A stretch of 64,000 bases of DNA from Curtobacterium sp. VKM Ac-1376 (GTDB lineage Bacteria > Actinomycetota > Actinomycetes > Actinomycetales > Microbacteriaceae): positions 372,001 to 436,000 of the forward strand of contig NZ_JADKRV010000001.1 in the NCBI RefSeq assembly GCF_015351025.1. Direction: 5' to 3'. Of this stretch, positions 24,462-35,533 are shown piece by piece. Under the pieces are notes generated by a model. That model was not told the origin of the DNA, did no database searches, and worked only from the letters and a program-made list of their open reading frames with translations. Within the stretch, counting starts at the first letter, position 1, and every line of letters begins with the position of its first letter. A program made the translations under genes and the position numbers.

Positions 24462-26204
24462 ATGGGCGACGACCGCCGACAGCGGATCGTGGACGGCCGC
24501 ACCACGCTCGGGATCGAGCTCGGCTCCACCCGCATCAAGGCCTGCCTGGTCGACGAGGACCTCGTGCCGATCGCGGCCGGTTCCCACGAGTGGGAGAACG
24601 AGCTGGTCGACGGCCGGTGGACGTACTCGCTCCTGGCCGTCGAGACCGGGCTCCGCGCCGCGTACGCCGCCCTCGTCGCCGACGTCGAATCGCAGTACGG
24701 CGTCCGCCCGACGACCTACCGCGCGGTCGGCGTGAGCGCGATGATGCACGGCTACCTGGCCTTCGACGCCGACGGCGAGCTGCTCGTCCCGTTCCGCACC
24801 TGGCGCAACACCTCGACCGGCCCTGCGGCGGAACGGCTCAGCGCCGCCCTCGGGTTCAACATCCCGCTCCGGTGGTCGATCGCGCACCTGTACCAGGCGG
24901 TCCTCGACGACGAACCCCACCTTGCCGACATCGCCGGCTTCACGACCCTGGCGGGCTACGTGCACCGTCGCCTGACCGGACGGAACGTCCTGGGTGTCGG
25001 CGACGCGAGCGGCATGTTCCCGATCGAGGGCGGCCCCGTCGACAGCGGCCCCGGTGACCCGGGCGCGAAGGACTTCGACCACGCCATGCTCGCCACCGCG
25101 CAGGACCTGATCGGGCTGCCGCACCTCCGCTCGCTGCTGCCCGAGGTCCTCGTCGCAGGCGCCGAGGCCGGCGAGCTCACCGCCGATGGCGCCGCGTGGC
25201 TCGACCCCACCGGCACGCTCGAACCCGGCGCACCGCTCTGCCCGCCGGAGGGCGACGCCGGCACCGGCATGGTGGCGACGAACGCCGTCGCGCCCCGCAC
25301 CGGCAACGTCAGCGTCGGCACGAGCATCTTCGCGATGGTCGTGCTCGAGCAGCCGCTCACCACCGCCCACGAGGAACTCGACGTCGTGACCACCCCGGCC
25401 GGCGACACCGTGGCGATGGTGCACTGCAACAACGGCGCGAGCGAGATCGCGAGCTGGGCGCGCGTCTTCGGCCGCTTCGCCGAGGCGTCGAGCGAGCGAA
25501 CGGGCACGACCGCGGTCGGCATCGACGACGTCTACGCCACGCTCCTCGCCGAGGCCGTCGCGGACGACACGGACGCCGACGCCGGTGGCCTGCTGTCCTT
25601 CAACTACCTGGCCGGCGAACCCGTCACCCACGTCGAGGACGGCCGACCCCTGCTGCTCCGCACCCCCGGCGCCCGGTTCACCCTCGGCAACCTCGTGCGC
25701 TCCGAGGTGCACGGCGCCTTCGCGACCCTGGCCATCGGCATGGACGTCCTGCACGGTGAACAGGTCGAGGTGGACCGGATGACCGCGCACGGCGGCCTGT
25801 TCCGCACGCCCGGCACGCCGCAGCGGCTGCTCGCCGCGGCCCTCCGCGTGCCGATCGCCCTCGAGGAGACCGCCGGTGAAGGTGGCGCCTGGGGCATCGC
25901 CGTCCTGGCCGCCTACCTCGAGCACACTGACCAGCAGCTCGCCGACTACCTGTCGGACACCGTGTTCGGCGGGGACGCCGTGCACGTGGCCGAGCCCGAG
26001 CCGACCGACGTCGCCGGGTTCCAGGCGTACCTGGAGCGCTACCGGGCCGCGCTGCCCGTGCAGGACGTCGCCGCGGCGGCGTCCCGCCCCAGCGCGACCA
26101 CGCACCCGACCGAGCAGATCGACGGCGCCGACCCGCGCCTCCAGGCCGAGACGACCGACGCGGCCGACGCGGCCGACACGACCGAGAAGGAAGTGATCCG
26201 ATGA
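24462..26204 (+). CDS. araB: L-ribulokinase
   Basis: A 580-residue FGGY-family kinase that phosphorylates L-ribulose, the second step of L-arabinose catabolism. The N-terminal ATPase fold opens with LGIELGSTRIKACLVD, and the sugar-domain motif VGVSAMMHGYLAF matches actinobacterial AraB. ATG 24462 has GAGGAAC upstream. The last 40 or so residues are a low-complexity tail rich in Ala, Asp and Thr after the folded part ends near VQDVAAAAS. It overlaps araD by four bases. Two operators directly upstream give arabinose-dependent control. Assignment rests on family and on the araD and araA neighbours. Confidence 0.93.
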   Translation: MGDDRRQRIVDGRTTLGIELGSTRIKACLVDEDLVPIAAGSHEWENELVDGRWTYSLLAVETGLRAAYAALVADVESQYGVRPTTYRAVGVSAMMHGYLAFDADGELLVPFRTWRNTSTGPAAERLSAALGFNIPLRWSIAHLYQAVLDDEPHLADIAGFTTLAGYVHRRLTGRNVLGVGDASGMFPIEGGPVDSGPGDPGAKDFDHAMLATAQDLIGLPHLRSLLPEVLVAGAEAGELTADGAAWLDPTGTLEPGAPLCPPEGDAGTGMVATNAVAPRTGNVSVGTSIFAMVVLEQPLTTAHEELDVVTTPAGDTVAMVHCNNGASEIASWARVFGRFAEASSERTGTTAVGIDDVYATLLAEAVADDTDADAGGLLSFNYLAGEPVTHVEDGRPLLLRTPGARFTLGNLVRSEVHGAFATLAIGMDVLHGEQVEVDRMTAHGGLFRTPGTPQRLLAAALRVPIALEETAGEGGAWGIAVLAAYLEHTDQQLADYLSDTVFGGDAVHVAEPEPTDVAGFQAYLERYRAALPVQDVAAAASRPSATTHPTEQIDGADPRLQAETTDAADAADTTEKEVIR

Positions 26205-26911
26205 CGGACGCAATCGACGAGACCACGCGTCAGGCGGTGGCGACGACGCGGGAGCGCGTCGCGCGCCTGCACGGCGAACTCGTCCGCTACGGCCTGGTGA
26301 TCTGGACCGGCGGCAACGTCTCCGAGCGCGTTCCGGGCACGGACCTGTTCGTCATCAAGCCGAGCGGGGTGTCGAGCGACGACCTGACGCCCGAGAACCA
26401 GGTCGTCTGCACGCTCGACGGTGTGGCGGCCGACGGCTGGGGCAACGAGCACGGCCCGTCCAGCGACACCGCTGCGCACGCCTACGTGTACCGGAACATG
26501 CCAGAGGTCGGCGGCGTTGTGCACACCCACTCGACGTACGCGACGGCGTGGGCCGCACGAGCGCAACCCATCCCGTGCGTGATCACGGCGATGGCGGACG
26601 AGTTCGGCGGCCCGATCCCGGTCGGCCCGTTCGCGATCATCGGCGACGACTCGATCGGCCACGGCATCGTCGAGACCCTCAGCGGTCACCGGTCCCGCGC
26701 CGTCCTGATGCAGAACCACGGCGTCTTCACGATCGGCCGCGACGCCCGCGACGCCGTGAAGGCCGCCGTGATGTGCGAGGACGTCGCCCGCACCGTGCAC
26801 ATCGCGAAGCAGCTCGGTGAGCCGAGGGCCATCGCGCAAGCAGACATCGATCGACTCTTCGATCGCTACCAGAACGTCTACGGACAGAACCCCGAAGGAG
26901 CCCTGCGATGA
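26201..26911 (+). CDS. araD: L-ribulose-5-phosphate 4-epimerase
   Basis: A 236-residue class II aldolase-fold enzyme that converts L-ribulose 5-phosphate to D-xylulose 5-phosphate. The metal-binding histidines are in [15 protein letters not shown] (His108, His110) and a later QNHGVF. Length matches AraD. It overlaps araB (ATGA at 26201) and araA (ATGA at 26908), so the three are translationally coupled. Confidence 0.94.
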   Translation: MTDAIDETTRQAVATTRERVARLHGELVRYGLVIWTGGNVSERVPGTDLFVIKPSGVSSDDLTPENQVVCTLDGVAADGWGNEHGPSSDTAAHAYVYRNMPEVGGVVHTHSTYATAWAARAQPIPCVITAMADEFGGPIPVGPFAIIGDDSIGHGIVETLSGHRSRAVLMQNHGVFTIGRDARDAVKAAVMCEDVARTVHIAKQLGEPRAIAQADIDRLFDRYQNVYGQNPEGALR

Positions 26912-28428
26912 GCACCACCGTCGACCCCACCGAGACCCTGGCGGGCTACGAGGTCTGGTTCCTCACCGGCTCCCAGGGGCTCTACGGCGAGGAGACCCTG
27001 CGCCAGGTGGAGGAGCAGTCCCGTGCCGTGCACGAGTCGCTCGCGGGGGCGCTGCCCGTGAAGCTCGTCTGGAAGCCCGTCCTGAAGGACGCCGACGGCA
27101 TCCGGCGCGCGCTCATCGAGGCCAGCGCGGACGACAGGGTCATCGGTGTCACCACCTGGATGCACACCTTCAGCCCCGCGAAGATGTGGATCGGCGGCCT
27201 GCAGGCCCTGACCAAGCCGCTGCTGCACCTGCACACGCAGGCGAACGTCACGCTGCCCTGGGCGGACATCGACTTCGACTTCATGAACCTCAACCAGGCC
27301 GCGCACGGCGACCGCGAGTTCGGGTACGCCCTCGCGCGCCTCGGTGTCCGGCACGCCACGGCCGTCGGGCACGTCTCGGACCCCCGCGTGCAGCAGCGCG
27401 TCGCGAACTGGACCCGTGCCGCCGCCGGCGCCGCCGCCGTCCGGTCGCTGAAGTTGACGCGCTTCGGCGACAACATGCGCTACGTCGCGGTCACCGAGGG
27501 CGACAAGACCGAGGCCGAGATCGAGCTCGGCGTGCAGGTCAACACGTGGGCCGTCAACGAGCTGGCCGCAGCGGTGTCCGCCGCATCTGAACAAGAGGTG
27601 GACGAACTCGTCGCCACGTACGACGCGTCGTACGACCTGGTCCCGGAACTGCAGGCGGGTGGCGAGCGCAGAGGCGCGCTCCGCGACGGCGCCGCCATCG
27701 AGATCGGCCTCCGCACCCTGCTCGCGCAGAACGGCAGCGCCGCCTTCACCACCAACTTCGAGGACCTCGGCTCCCTCAAGCAGCTGCCCGGCCTCGCCGT
27801 GCAACGCCTGATGGCCGACGGCTACGGCTTCGGTGCCGAGGGCGACTGGAAGACCGCGGTCCTCGTCCGCGCGATGAACGTCGCCGGCGCGGGCCTGCCG
27901 GGTGGTGCGAGCCTGATGGAGGACTACACCTACGACCTCACGCCCGGGGCCGAGAAGATCCTCGGCGCGCACATGCTCGAGGTCTCGCCCACGCTGACCA
28001 CGACCAAGCCGACGCTGGAGATCCACCCGCTCGGCATCGGCGGCAAGGACGACCCGGTCCGCCTGGTCTTCACCGCCGACTCGGGCGAGGCCGTCGTCGT
28101 GGCACTGTCCGACACCCGGGACGGCTTCCGCCTCACCGCGAACGTCGTCGACGTCGTGCCCCCGACCGAGGCCCTGCCGAAGCTGCCCGTCGGTCGCGCG
28201 GTCTGGGAGCCCCGGCCGTCCTTCCCGGTCGCAGCCGAGGCCTGGCTCACCGCCGGTGCCGCGCACCACACCGTGATGACCACGGCGGTCGGCCTGCAGG
28301 TCGTCGAGGACTTCGCGACCATGGTCGGCACCGAGTTCCTGGTGATCGACGAGCACACCACTGCCCGCGGCTTCCGTGACGAGTTGCGTCTCCAGCAGAC
28401 GTGGCACCGTCTCGACCGCGGCTTCTAG
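26908..28428 (+). CDS. araA: L-arabinose isomerase
   Basis: A 506-residue enzyme that isomerises L-arabinose to L-ribulose in the cytoplasm. The start ([18 protein letters not shown]), the KMWIGGL stretch and the conserved glutamates and histidines (TNFEDLG, EDYTYDL) agree with AraA, as does its length. It begins with a four-base overlap of araD. The order araB-araD-araA is common in actinobacteria. An alditol oxidase follows 18 bp on. Confidence 0.96.
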   Translation: MSTTVDPTETLAGYEVWFLTGSQGLYGEETLRQVEEQSRAVHESLAGALPVKLVWKPVLKDADGIRRALIEASADDRVIGVTTWMHTFSPAKMWIGGLQALTKPLLHLHTQANVTLPWADIDFDFMNLNQAAHGDREFGYALARLGVRHATAVGHVSDPRVQQRVANWTRAAAGAAAVRSLKLTRFGDNMRYVAVTEGDKTEAEIELGVQVNTWAVNELAAAVSAASEQEVDELVATYDASYDLVPELQAGGERRGALRDGAAIEIGLRTLLAQNGSAAFTTNFEDLGSLKQLPGLAVQRLMADGYGFGAEGDWKTAVLVRAMNVAGAGLPGGASLMEDYTYDLTPGAEKILGAHMLEVSPTLTTTKPTLEIHPLGIGGKDDPVRLVFTADSGEAVVVALSDTRDGFRLTANVVDVVPPTEALPKLPVGRAVWEPRPSFPVAAEAWLTAGAAHHTVMTTAVGLQVVEDFATMVGTEFLVIDEHTTARGFRDELRLQQTWHRLDRGF

Positions 28429-28446
28429 AGGAGTCAGGACCCCACG

Positions 28447-29721
28447 ATGACCGATGTGATCGCGGCCGAGCGCACGCGGACGAACTGGGCGGGCAACGTC
28501 ACGTACCGCGCCTCGGCGCTGGCACGCCCGACGTCGGTGGACGAGCTCCAGCAGCTCGTCGCGTCGACGCCGCGCTTGACGGCGCTCGGCTCGCGGCACT
28601 CGTTCAACACCATCGCCGACACCGACGCGGTCCAGGTCTCGCTGGCCGACCTGCCGCCCGTGCTCGACATCGACACGGCCCGGCGCGTGGTCCGTGTGGC
28701 CGCCGGCATGACGCACAGCCAGGTGGCGGCCGGCCTGGAGGCCCGTGGCTGGGCACTCGGGAACCTCGCGTCCCTGCCGCACATCTCCACGGCCGGGGCC
28801 GTCGCCACGGGCACGCACGGCTCCGGCGTCCGGAACCCGTCGCTCGCGCAGGCGGTGGTCGGGCTCGACATCGTCCGCGCCTCCGGATCCCTCGAGCACG
28901 TCGATGCGTCCTCGCCGGACGGGTTGCTCGACGCCCACCGGGTGGGCATCGGCGCGCTCGGGGTCGTCACCGCGGTGGAGCTGGCCATCGAGCCGACGTT
29001 CCAGGTCGCCACGACGGTGCACCTCGACCTGCCGTGGCAGAGCGTCGCGTCGCAGTTCGAGCAGGTGATGTCTGACGCCTACTCGGTGTCGATGTTCACG
29101 TCGTTCGACGCCCGCGGCGCCCGGCAGGTCTGGGTGAAGCACCGCGTCGACGAGCCCGCACCGTCGATCGACCTGGTCGCGCTCGGCGCCGGCGCGGCGA
29201 CCGGCCCGGTGCACCCGGGGGAGAACGACCCGGCCGGGGTCACCGAGCAGGGCGGCGTCCCGGGGCCGTGGGCGGAGCGGCTGCCGCACTTCCGGTCCTC
29301 GTTCACGCCGTCGACCGGTGCCGAGATCCAGGCGGAGTACCTGATCCCCGCGGGCTCGGCGGCGGCGGCGCTGGAGGCACTCCGGCCGCTGCAGGCCCTG
29401 TTCGCCCCGATCCTCATCGCGGCCGAGGTCCGGACCATCGCCGCCGACAGCGCCTGGCTCGCGCCGTCGACCGGCCGACAGTCGGTCGGGATCCACTTCA
29501 CGTTCCGGCGGGACGCCGCTGCCGTGGCGGCGGCGGTCGCGCGGATCGAGGACGTGCTCGCTCCGTTCGACCCCCGGCCGCACTGGGGCAAGGTGTCCGC
29601 CGCCGGTGCCGAGCGGTTGCACGAGGCGTACCCGCGGCTGTCCGACTTCGCTGCCCTCGCCCGTGACCTCGACCCCACGGGGCGGTTCCGCAACGCGTTC
29701 CTGGCGCGCATCCTGTCCTGA
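28447..29721 (+). CDS. Alditol oxidase (FAD-linked, xylitol/sorbitol type)
   Basis: A 424-residue VAO-type flavoprotein. The N-terminal FAD domain carries LGSRHSFN, in which His51 matches the histidine that binds FAD covalently in Streptomyces AldO, and GTHGSGVRNPS follows. The C-terminal half (WGKVSAAGAERLHEAYPRL) fits the sugar-alcohol/arabinono-lactone oxidase domain. Such enzymes oxidise the terminal hydroxyl of alditols with oxygen, making hydrogen peroxide. It has AGAGGAG ahead of ATG 28447 and likely shares the araBDA transcript, so arabinitol or xylitol are reasonable substrates by context. Confidence 0.88.
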   Translation: MTDVIAAERTRTNWAGNVTYRASALARPTSVDELQQLVASTPRLTALGSRHSFNTIADTDAVQVSLADLPPVLDIDTARRVVRVAAGMTHSQVAAGLEARGWALGNLASLPHISTAGAVATGTHGSGVRNPSLAQAVVGLDIVRASGSLEHVDASSPDGLLDAHRVGIGALGVVTAVELAIEPTFQVATTVHLDLPWQSVASQFEQVMSDAYSVSMFTSFDARGARQVWVKHRVDEPAPSIDLVALGAGAATGPVHPGENDPAGVTEQGGVPGPWAERLPHFRSSFTPSTGAEIQAEYLIPAGSAAAALEALRPLQALFAPILIAAEVRTIAADSAWLAPSTGRQSVGIHFTFRRDAAAVAAAVARIEDVLAPFDPRPHWGKVSAAGAERLHEAYPRLSDFAALARDLDPTGRFRNAFLARILS

Positions 29722-29750
29722 TCCTGATCCTGATCCTGATCCTGATCCTG
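29721..29750. repeat. Hexanucleotide tandem repeat (ATCCTG)5
   Basis: Five exact ATCCTG units begin at the last base of the alditol oxidase stop codon, and the coding end itself (ATCCTG, TCCTG) looks like two more units with one base lost. Length changes by whole units would not move the stop. Confidence 0.85.
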
Positions 29751-30033
29751 CTCGCGGGCTGGCACCAAGACCGAGCTCGCAGGGGGCGCCCACCCACCGA
29801 CCGTGGGTGACCAGCTCTTCGGCAGCTGCCGCACTTCTGTGCGAACGCATCGGGAATAGGGGGACGGCGTCCGGCGCTTGCAATGTTTCGTCGCGCGTCG
29901 TCCGAGGCGCGCGAGATTCGGACGGGGCACCGTCGCGGTGTCAGGATGGACGCCGCCCGGCGGGTGAACCGTTCCGCCGTCGCAGCGACCGCCATCGAGG
30001 TCGCGACCCCTTCCCCCGAGGAGCAGCACCGTC
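29751..30033. other. Intergenic region before the dipeptide-type ABC operon
   Basis: No gene is supported here. The stretch presumably holds the promoter and leader of the operon starting at 30034; a TTGCAA at 29878-29883 could be a -35 element but I see no convincing -10 partner. A GAGGAGCA ribosome site lies just before the start. Confidence 0.4.
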
Positions 30034-31697
30034 ATGAGACGCCCCAACCGCCTGACGATCACCGCGGCCGTCGCCGCAGCAGCAGCCCTGGTGCTGACCG
30101 GCTGCTCGGGTGGGGGCTCGTCCGACGACGGTGCTGACGGCACGGCCAAGGGCGGCACGCTCAACATCCTGACGCCGCAGACCTCGTTCCACCTCGACCC
30201 CGCCACCAGCCAGAGCCTGGGCATCACGTCGCTCGGCCTCGTCGCCCGACGGCTCACCACGTGGGACGTCGAGCCGGGCAAGACGGCGAAGGTCGTCCCG
30301 GACCTCGCGACCAACACCGGGGTCTCGAGCGACGGCGGCAAGACCTGGACCTACACGCTGAAGGACGGGGTCGAGTTCCAGGACGGCACCCCGATCACCA
30401 CGAAGGACATCAAGTGGGGCATCGAGCGCTCGTTCGCGCCGACCCTGAGCGGTGGCCTGAGCTACCACAAGTCGCTCCTGGTGGGTGGTGACGCCTACGA
30501 GGGTCCGTTCGACGGCAAGACGCTCGACAGCATCGAGACCCCGAACGACAAGACCATCGTCTTCAAGCTGAACGACGCGTACGGCGACTGGCCCTGGCTC
30601 GCGTCGATGCCGGCGTTCACCCCGGTGCCCGAGGGTGACGGCGAGGACACCGGTGCCTACGACCTGAAGCCGGTCGCCTCCGGTCCGTACCAGGTGCAGT
30701 CGAACACGCAGGGCTCGCAGGTCACGCTCGTCCGCAACGAGAACTGGAGCGCCAAGACCGACGAGGTCCGCACGGCGGGCCCGTCGAAGATCGTGTTCAA
30801 GGAGAGCCAGGACGCGTCGACGGTGACGCAGACGCTCATCGCGGACAACGGTGACGCCAAGAACTCCTTCGGGGCCATCTACCTCGGGGCAGCGGAGCTG
30901 AACCAGGTGCGGAGCAACCCGGCGGCGCAGGAGCGGCTGGCCACCTCGAAGGCCGGCCCGATCTCGTACATGGCGATCAACACCCAGCGTGGTGAGCTGA
31001 AGGACCTCAAGGTCCGCCAGGCCCTGCAGTACGCGGTCGACCGCAAGTCCTTCCGGATCGCCGCCGGCGGTGCGATCGCCGGTTCGTACGCGTCGACGCT
31101 CATCACTGCGGGCATCGCCGGGCGGCAGGACTACGACCTGTACGAGACGAAGGCCACCGGCGACGTCGACAAGGCGAAGCAGTTGCTGAAGGAGGCGGGT
31201 GCCGAGGACCTCAAGCTGACCCTCGTCACGCAGAACGACCCGACGTACCTCGCGCAGGCGCAGGCGCTGCAGTCCGGGCTGAAGCGAGCCGGCATCACGG
31301 TGACGCTCAAGCCGCTCGACTACGACTCCTTCACGCAGGCCACCACGAACGGGACCGACTTCGACCTGTCGCTGTCGAGCTGGCAGCCGGACTTCCCGAG
31401 CGCGAACGCCAATCTGCAGCCCCTCTACGCCTCGTCGCAGATCGGTGGCGGCGGCTACAACGTCTCGAAGTACAGCAACCCGGAGGTCGACGCCCTCATC
31501 GCGAAGGCGAGTTCCACGGTCGACCAGGACGACGCCCAGAAGCTCTGGGCCGAGGCAGACCAGAAGATCATGGCCGACGCTCCGGTCGTGCCGCTGATCT
31601 ACGCGAAGCAGTCGTTCCTCGCCGGTTCGAACGTGCAGAACTTCCAGATCGCGGACTTCCCCGCGTACCCGAACTACCTCAAGGTCTCGCTCGAGCA

Positions 31698-31701
<4 letters not shown>
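30034..31701 (+). CDS. Dipeptide/oligopeptide-type binding lipoprotein (family 5)
   Basis: A 555-residue family 5 solute-binding protein, the external receptor of a Dpp/Opp/nickel-type ABC importer. The signal peptide ends in the lipobox LTGC (Cys24), followed by a Gly/Ser/Asp linker. The body has the standard domain start GGTLNILTPQTSFHLDPATS and the KDGVEFQDGTPITTKDIKWGIERSF region (quoted in parts). It heads an operon with a fused ATPase and two permeases, each overlapping the last by GTGA. The ligand could be peptides, glycosides or metal chelates; the sequence does not decide. Confidence 0.93.
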
Positions 31702-33454
<1,753 letters not shown>

Positions 33455-33458
<4 letters not shown>

Positions 33459-34390
33459 CGGCCAACGTGGTCGACCGACCGGTCGCACCGTCCGGGCGCA
33501 CGACCGGCTTCCGAGCCGTCGTACGGCGGGTCCGACAGGACCGCTGGGCCGTCGGCGCGGCGGTCGTCATCGCCGTGTTCCTGGTGGTGGCCGTGGCGGC
33601 ACCGCTCATCGCGAAGCTCTCCGGGCAGGACCCGTACGCGTACGACATCGACGCGTTGAACTCGTTCGGTGCGCCGAAGGGTGCCGGCGGCGGCATCAGC
33701 GGTGAACACTGGTTCGGCGTCGAGCCGCTGACCGGTCGCGACCTGTTCTCGATCGTCACGTACGGCGCGCGGACCTCGCTCGGCATCGGACTCGCGGCGA
33801 CCCTGGTGTCGATCGTCATCGGTGTGCTCGTCGGCGTCACGACGGGCTTCTTCGGCGGGTGGTACGACCGGGTGCTCTCGCGGGTCGTCGACGTGATCTT
33901 CGGGTTCCCGTCGCTCGTGTTCATGATCGCCCTCACCGCGATCGTGCCGTCGTCGTTCCCGAAGCCCGTCCTGGTCGTGCTCGTCATCGGGTTCTTCGGC
34001 TGGCCCGCCGTGGCCCGTGTCGTGCGGGGGCAGACCCTGTCGCTCGTCAGCCGGAACTACGTCGTCGCGTCCACCGCGATGGGTGCCGGCCGGTGGCACG
34101 TCATCCGCACGCAGCTGCTGCCGAACCTCGCCGCGACGATCACCGTCTACGCGACGATCTCGATCCCGTCGATGATCGGTGCCGAGGCCGCGCTGTCGTT
34201 CCTCGCCGTCGGGGTGAACCCGCCGACCCCGTCCTGGGGGCGGAGCATCGGCGACGCCATCGGCTGGGTGCAGACCGACCCCATGTACCTCGTCTTCCCC
34301 GGAGCCGCACTGTTCCTCATCACCCTCGCCTTCAACGTGCTCGGCGACGCCCTGCGCGACGCCCTCGATCCGCGAGGGGGCACCGCGTGA
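33455..34390 (+). CDS. ABC permease, DppC-type
   Basis: A 311-residue permease of the dipeptide/nickel importer family. The N-terminal cytoplasmic tail and first helix (WAVGAAVVIAVFLVVAVAAP) precede an extracytoplasmic segment with HWFGVEPLTGRDLFS, which is diagnostic for DppC. The EAA-like loop is STAMGAGRWHVIRTQLLPN. GTG 33455 overlaps the ATPase stop; the frame is open far upstream but the family start is here. Confidence 0.92.
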
Positions 34391-35391
34391 ACGCCGCCAC
34401 CCTGCGGTTCCTCGCGATCCGCCTGCTCGGGGCCGCGGTCGTGCTGCTCGTCGTCGCGGCGATCACGTACGCACTGTTCATGCTGCTGCCGACCAACCCC
34501 GCGCGGGCGATCTGCGACAAGCCCTGCACGCCTGACCGGCTGCGTGAGGTGCAGGCGTTCCTCGGCACCGACAAGCCGTGGTTGGCGCAGTTCGGCGCGT
34601 ACCTGGCCGGGATCTTCGCCGGCCGGACCTTCGGCAGCGGCAACAGCGTGATCGAGTGCGCGGCGCCGTGCTTCGGGTACTCGTTCCAGTTGCACGAGAG
34701 CGTCACCGAGTTGATCCTCGCGCGCCTGCCCGTCACCGCCTCGATCGCGGTCGGTGCCGCGGTGCTCTGGCTCGTCGTCGGCGTCTTCGGCGGGACGGTC
34801 TCGGCACTGCGCCGCGGCACCTTCGTCGACCGGGCCGTGATGACGGTCGCGGTCGCCGGGGTCTCGGCGCCGGCGTACCTGGTCGGCCTGCTCGGGATCC
34901 TGCTGTTCGGCTTCGTGCTCGGGATCCTGCCGACGAGCGGGTACGTGGCGTTCACTGACGACCCGGTCGGCTGGTTCACCCACCTGATCCTGCCGTGGTG
35001 CGTGCTCGCGTTCATCAGTGCCGCGATCTACGCCCGGCTGACCCGCGGCGAGATGCTCGAGTCGATGTCGCAGGACTTCGTGCGGACCGCTCGGGCCAAG
35101 GGACTGCGCGAGCGCCAGGTGGTCGTGCGGCACGGACTCCGGACGGCGATCCTGCCCGTGGTGACGCTGTTCGGGCTCGACCTCGGCTCCCTGCTCGGCG
35201 GTGCGGTCATCACCGAGAAGGTGTTCTCGATGCAGGGCCTCGGTGCGCTGCTCATCGACGCGGTGCACACGCTCGACCTGCAGGTCGTCGTCGGCTTCAC
35301 GCTGTTCTCGGCGCTGCTGATCGTGACCGCGAACGTCATCGTCGACGTGGTCTACGCGTTCGTCGACCCCCGGGTGCGGCGCCGGGCGTAG
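34387..35391 (+). CDS. ABC permease, DppB-type
   Basis: A 334-residue permease. The first helix (RLLGAAVVLLVVAAITYALF) is followed by a long external loop with two cysteine pairs (ICDKPCTPDR and ECAAPCFGY), longer than in many DppB proteins. The cytoplasmic loop RTARAKGLRERQVVVRHGLR matches the family. GTG 34387 overlaps the DppC stop. The gene order (receptor, ATPases, DppC, DppB) is the reverse of the classic operon. Confidence 0.92.
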   Translation: MNAATLRFLAIRLLGAAVVLLVVAAITYALFMLLPTNPARAICDKPCTPDRLREVQAFLGTDKPWLAQFGAYLAGIFAGRTFGSGNSVIECAAPCFGYSFQLHESVTELILARLPVTASIAVGAAVLWLVVGVFGGTVSALRRGTFVDRAVMTVAVAGVSAPAYLVGLLGILLFGFVLGILPTSGYVAFTDDPVGWFTHLILPWCVLAFISAAIYARLTRGEMLESMSQDFVRTARAKGLRERQVVVRHGLRTAILPVVTLFGLDLGSLLGGAVITEKVFSMQGLGALLIDAVHTLDLQVVVGFTLFSALLIVTANVIVDVVYAFVDPRVRRRA

Positions 35392-35404
35392 GGCCCGTTC
35401 GTGT

Positions 35405-35496
35405 GGTGCGAGGTTCCGTACTGGGTGCGAACTCGTCCGCGTGCCACGGGATCCGGAACCTCGCACCAGAGCGCTCGGCCCTCGCACGGTGCGAGG
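35405..35496. terminator. Palindrome family C, second locus
   Basis: GGTGCGAGGTTCCG (35405-35418) pairs perfectly with 35454-35467. The 17-mer CCTCGCACGGTGCGAGG follows at 35480-35496. Both elements also occur together at 17543-17664. They lie between the convergent DppB and acetyltransferase genes, in a place suited to a two-way terminator. Confidence 0.65.
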
Positions 35497-35533
35497 TCCG
35501 CCCGCACGCACGCCACCACGCGGGCGACCTCGA

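Noticed and set aside
29721..29750. The ATCCTG array as a CRISPR or phase-variation switch
   Set aside because: There are no spacers, and changes in whole hexamer units would not alter any frame.
26878..29883. A 1001-codon open frame on the minus strand opposite araA and the alditol oxidase
   Set aside because: It is the antisense shadow of high-GC coding DNA: Arg/Gly/Asp-rich with no motif, while the plus strand carries clear families.
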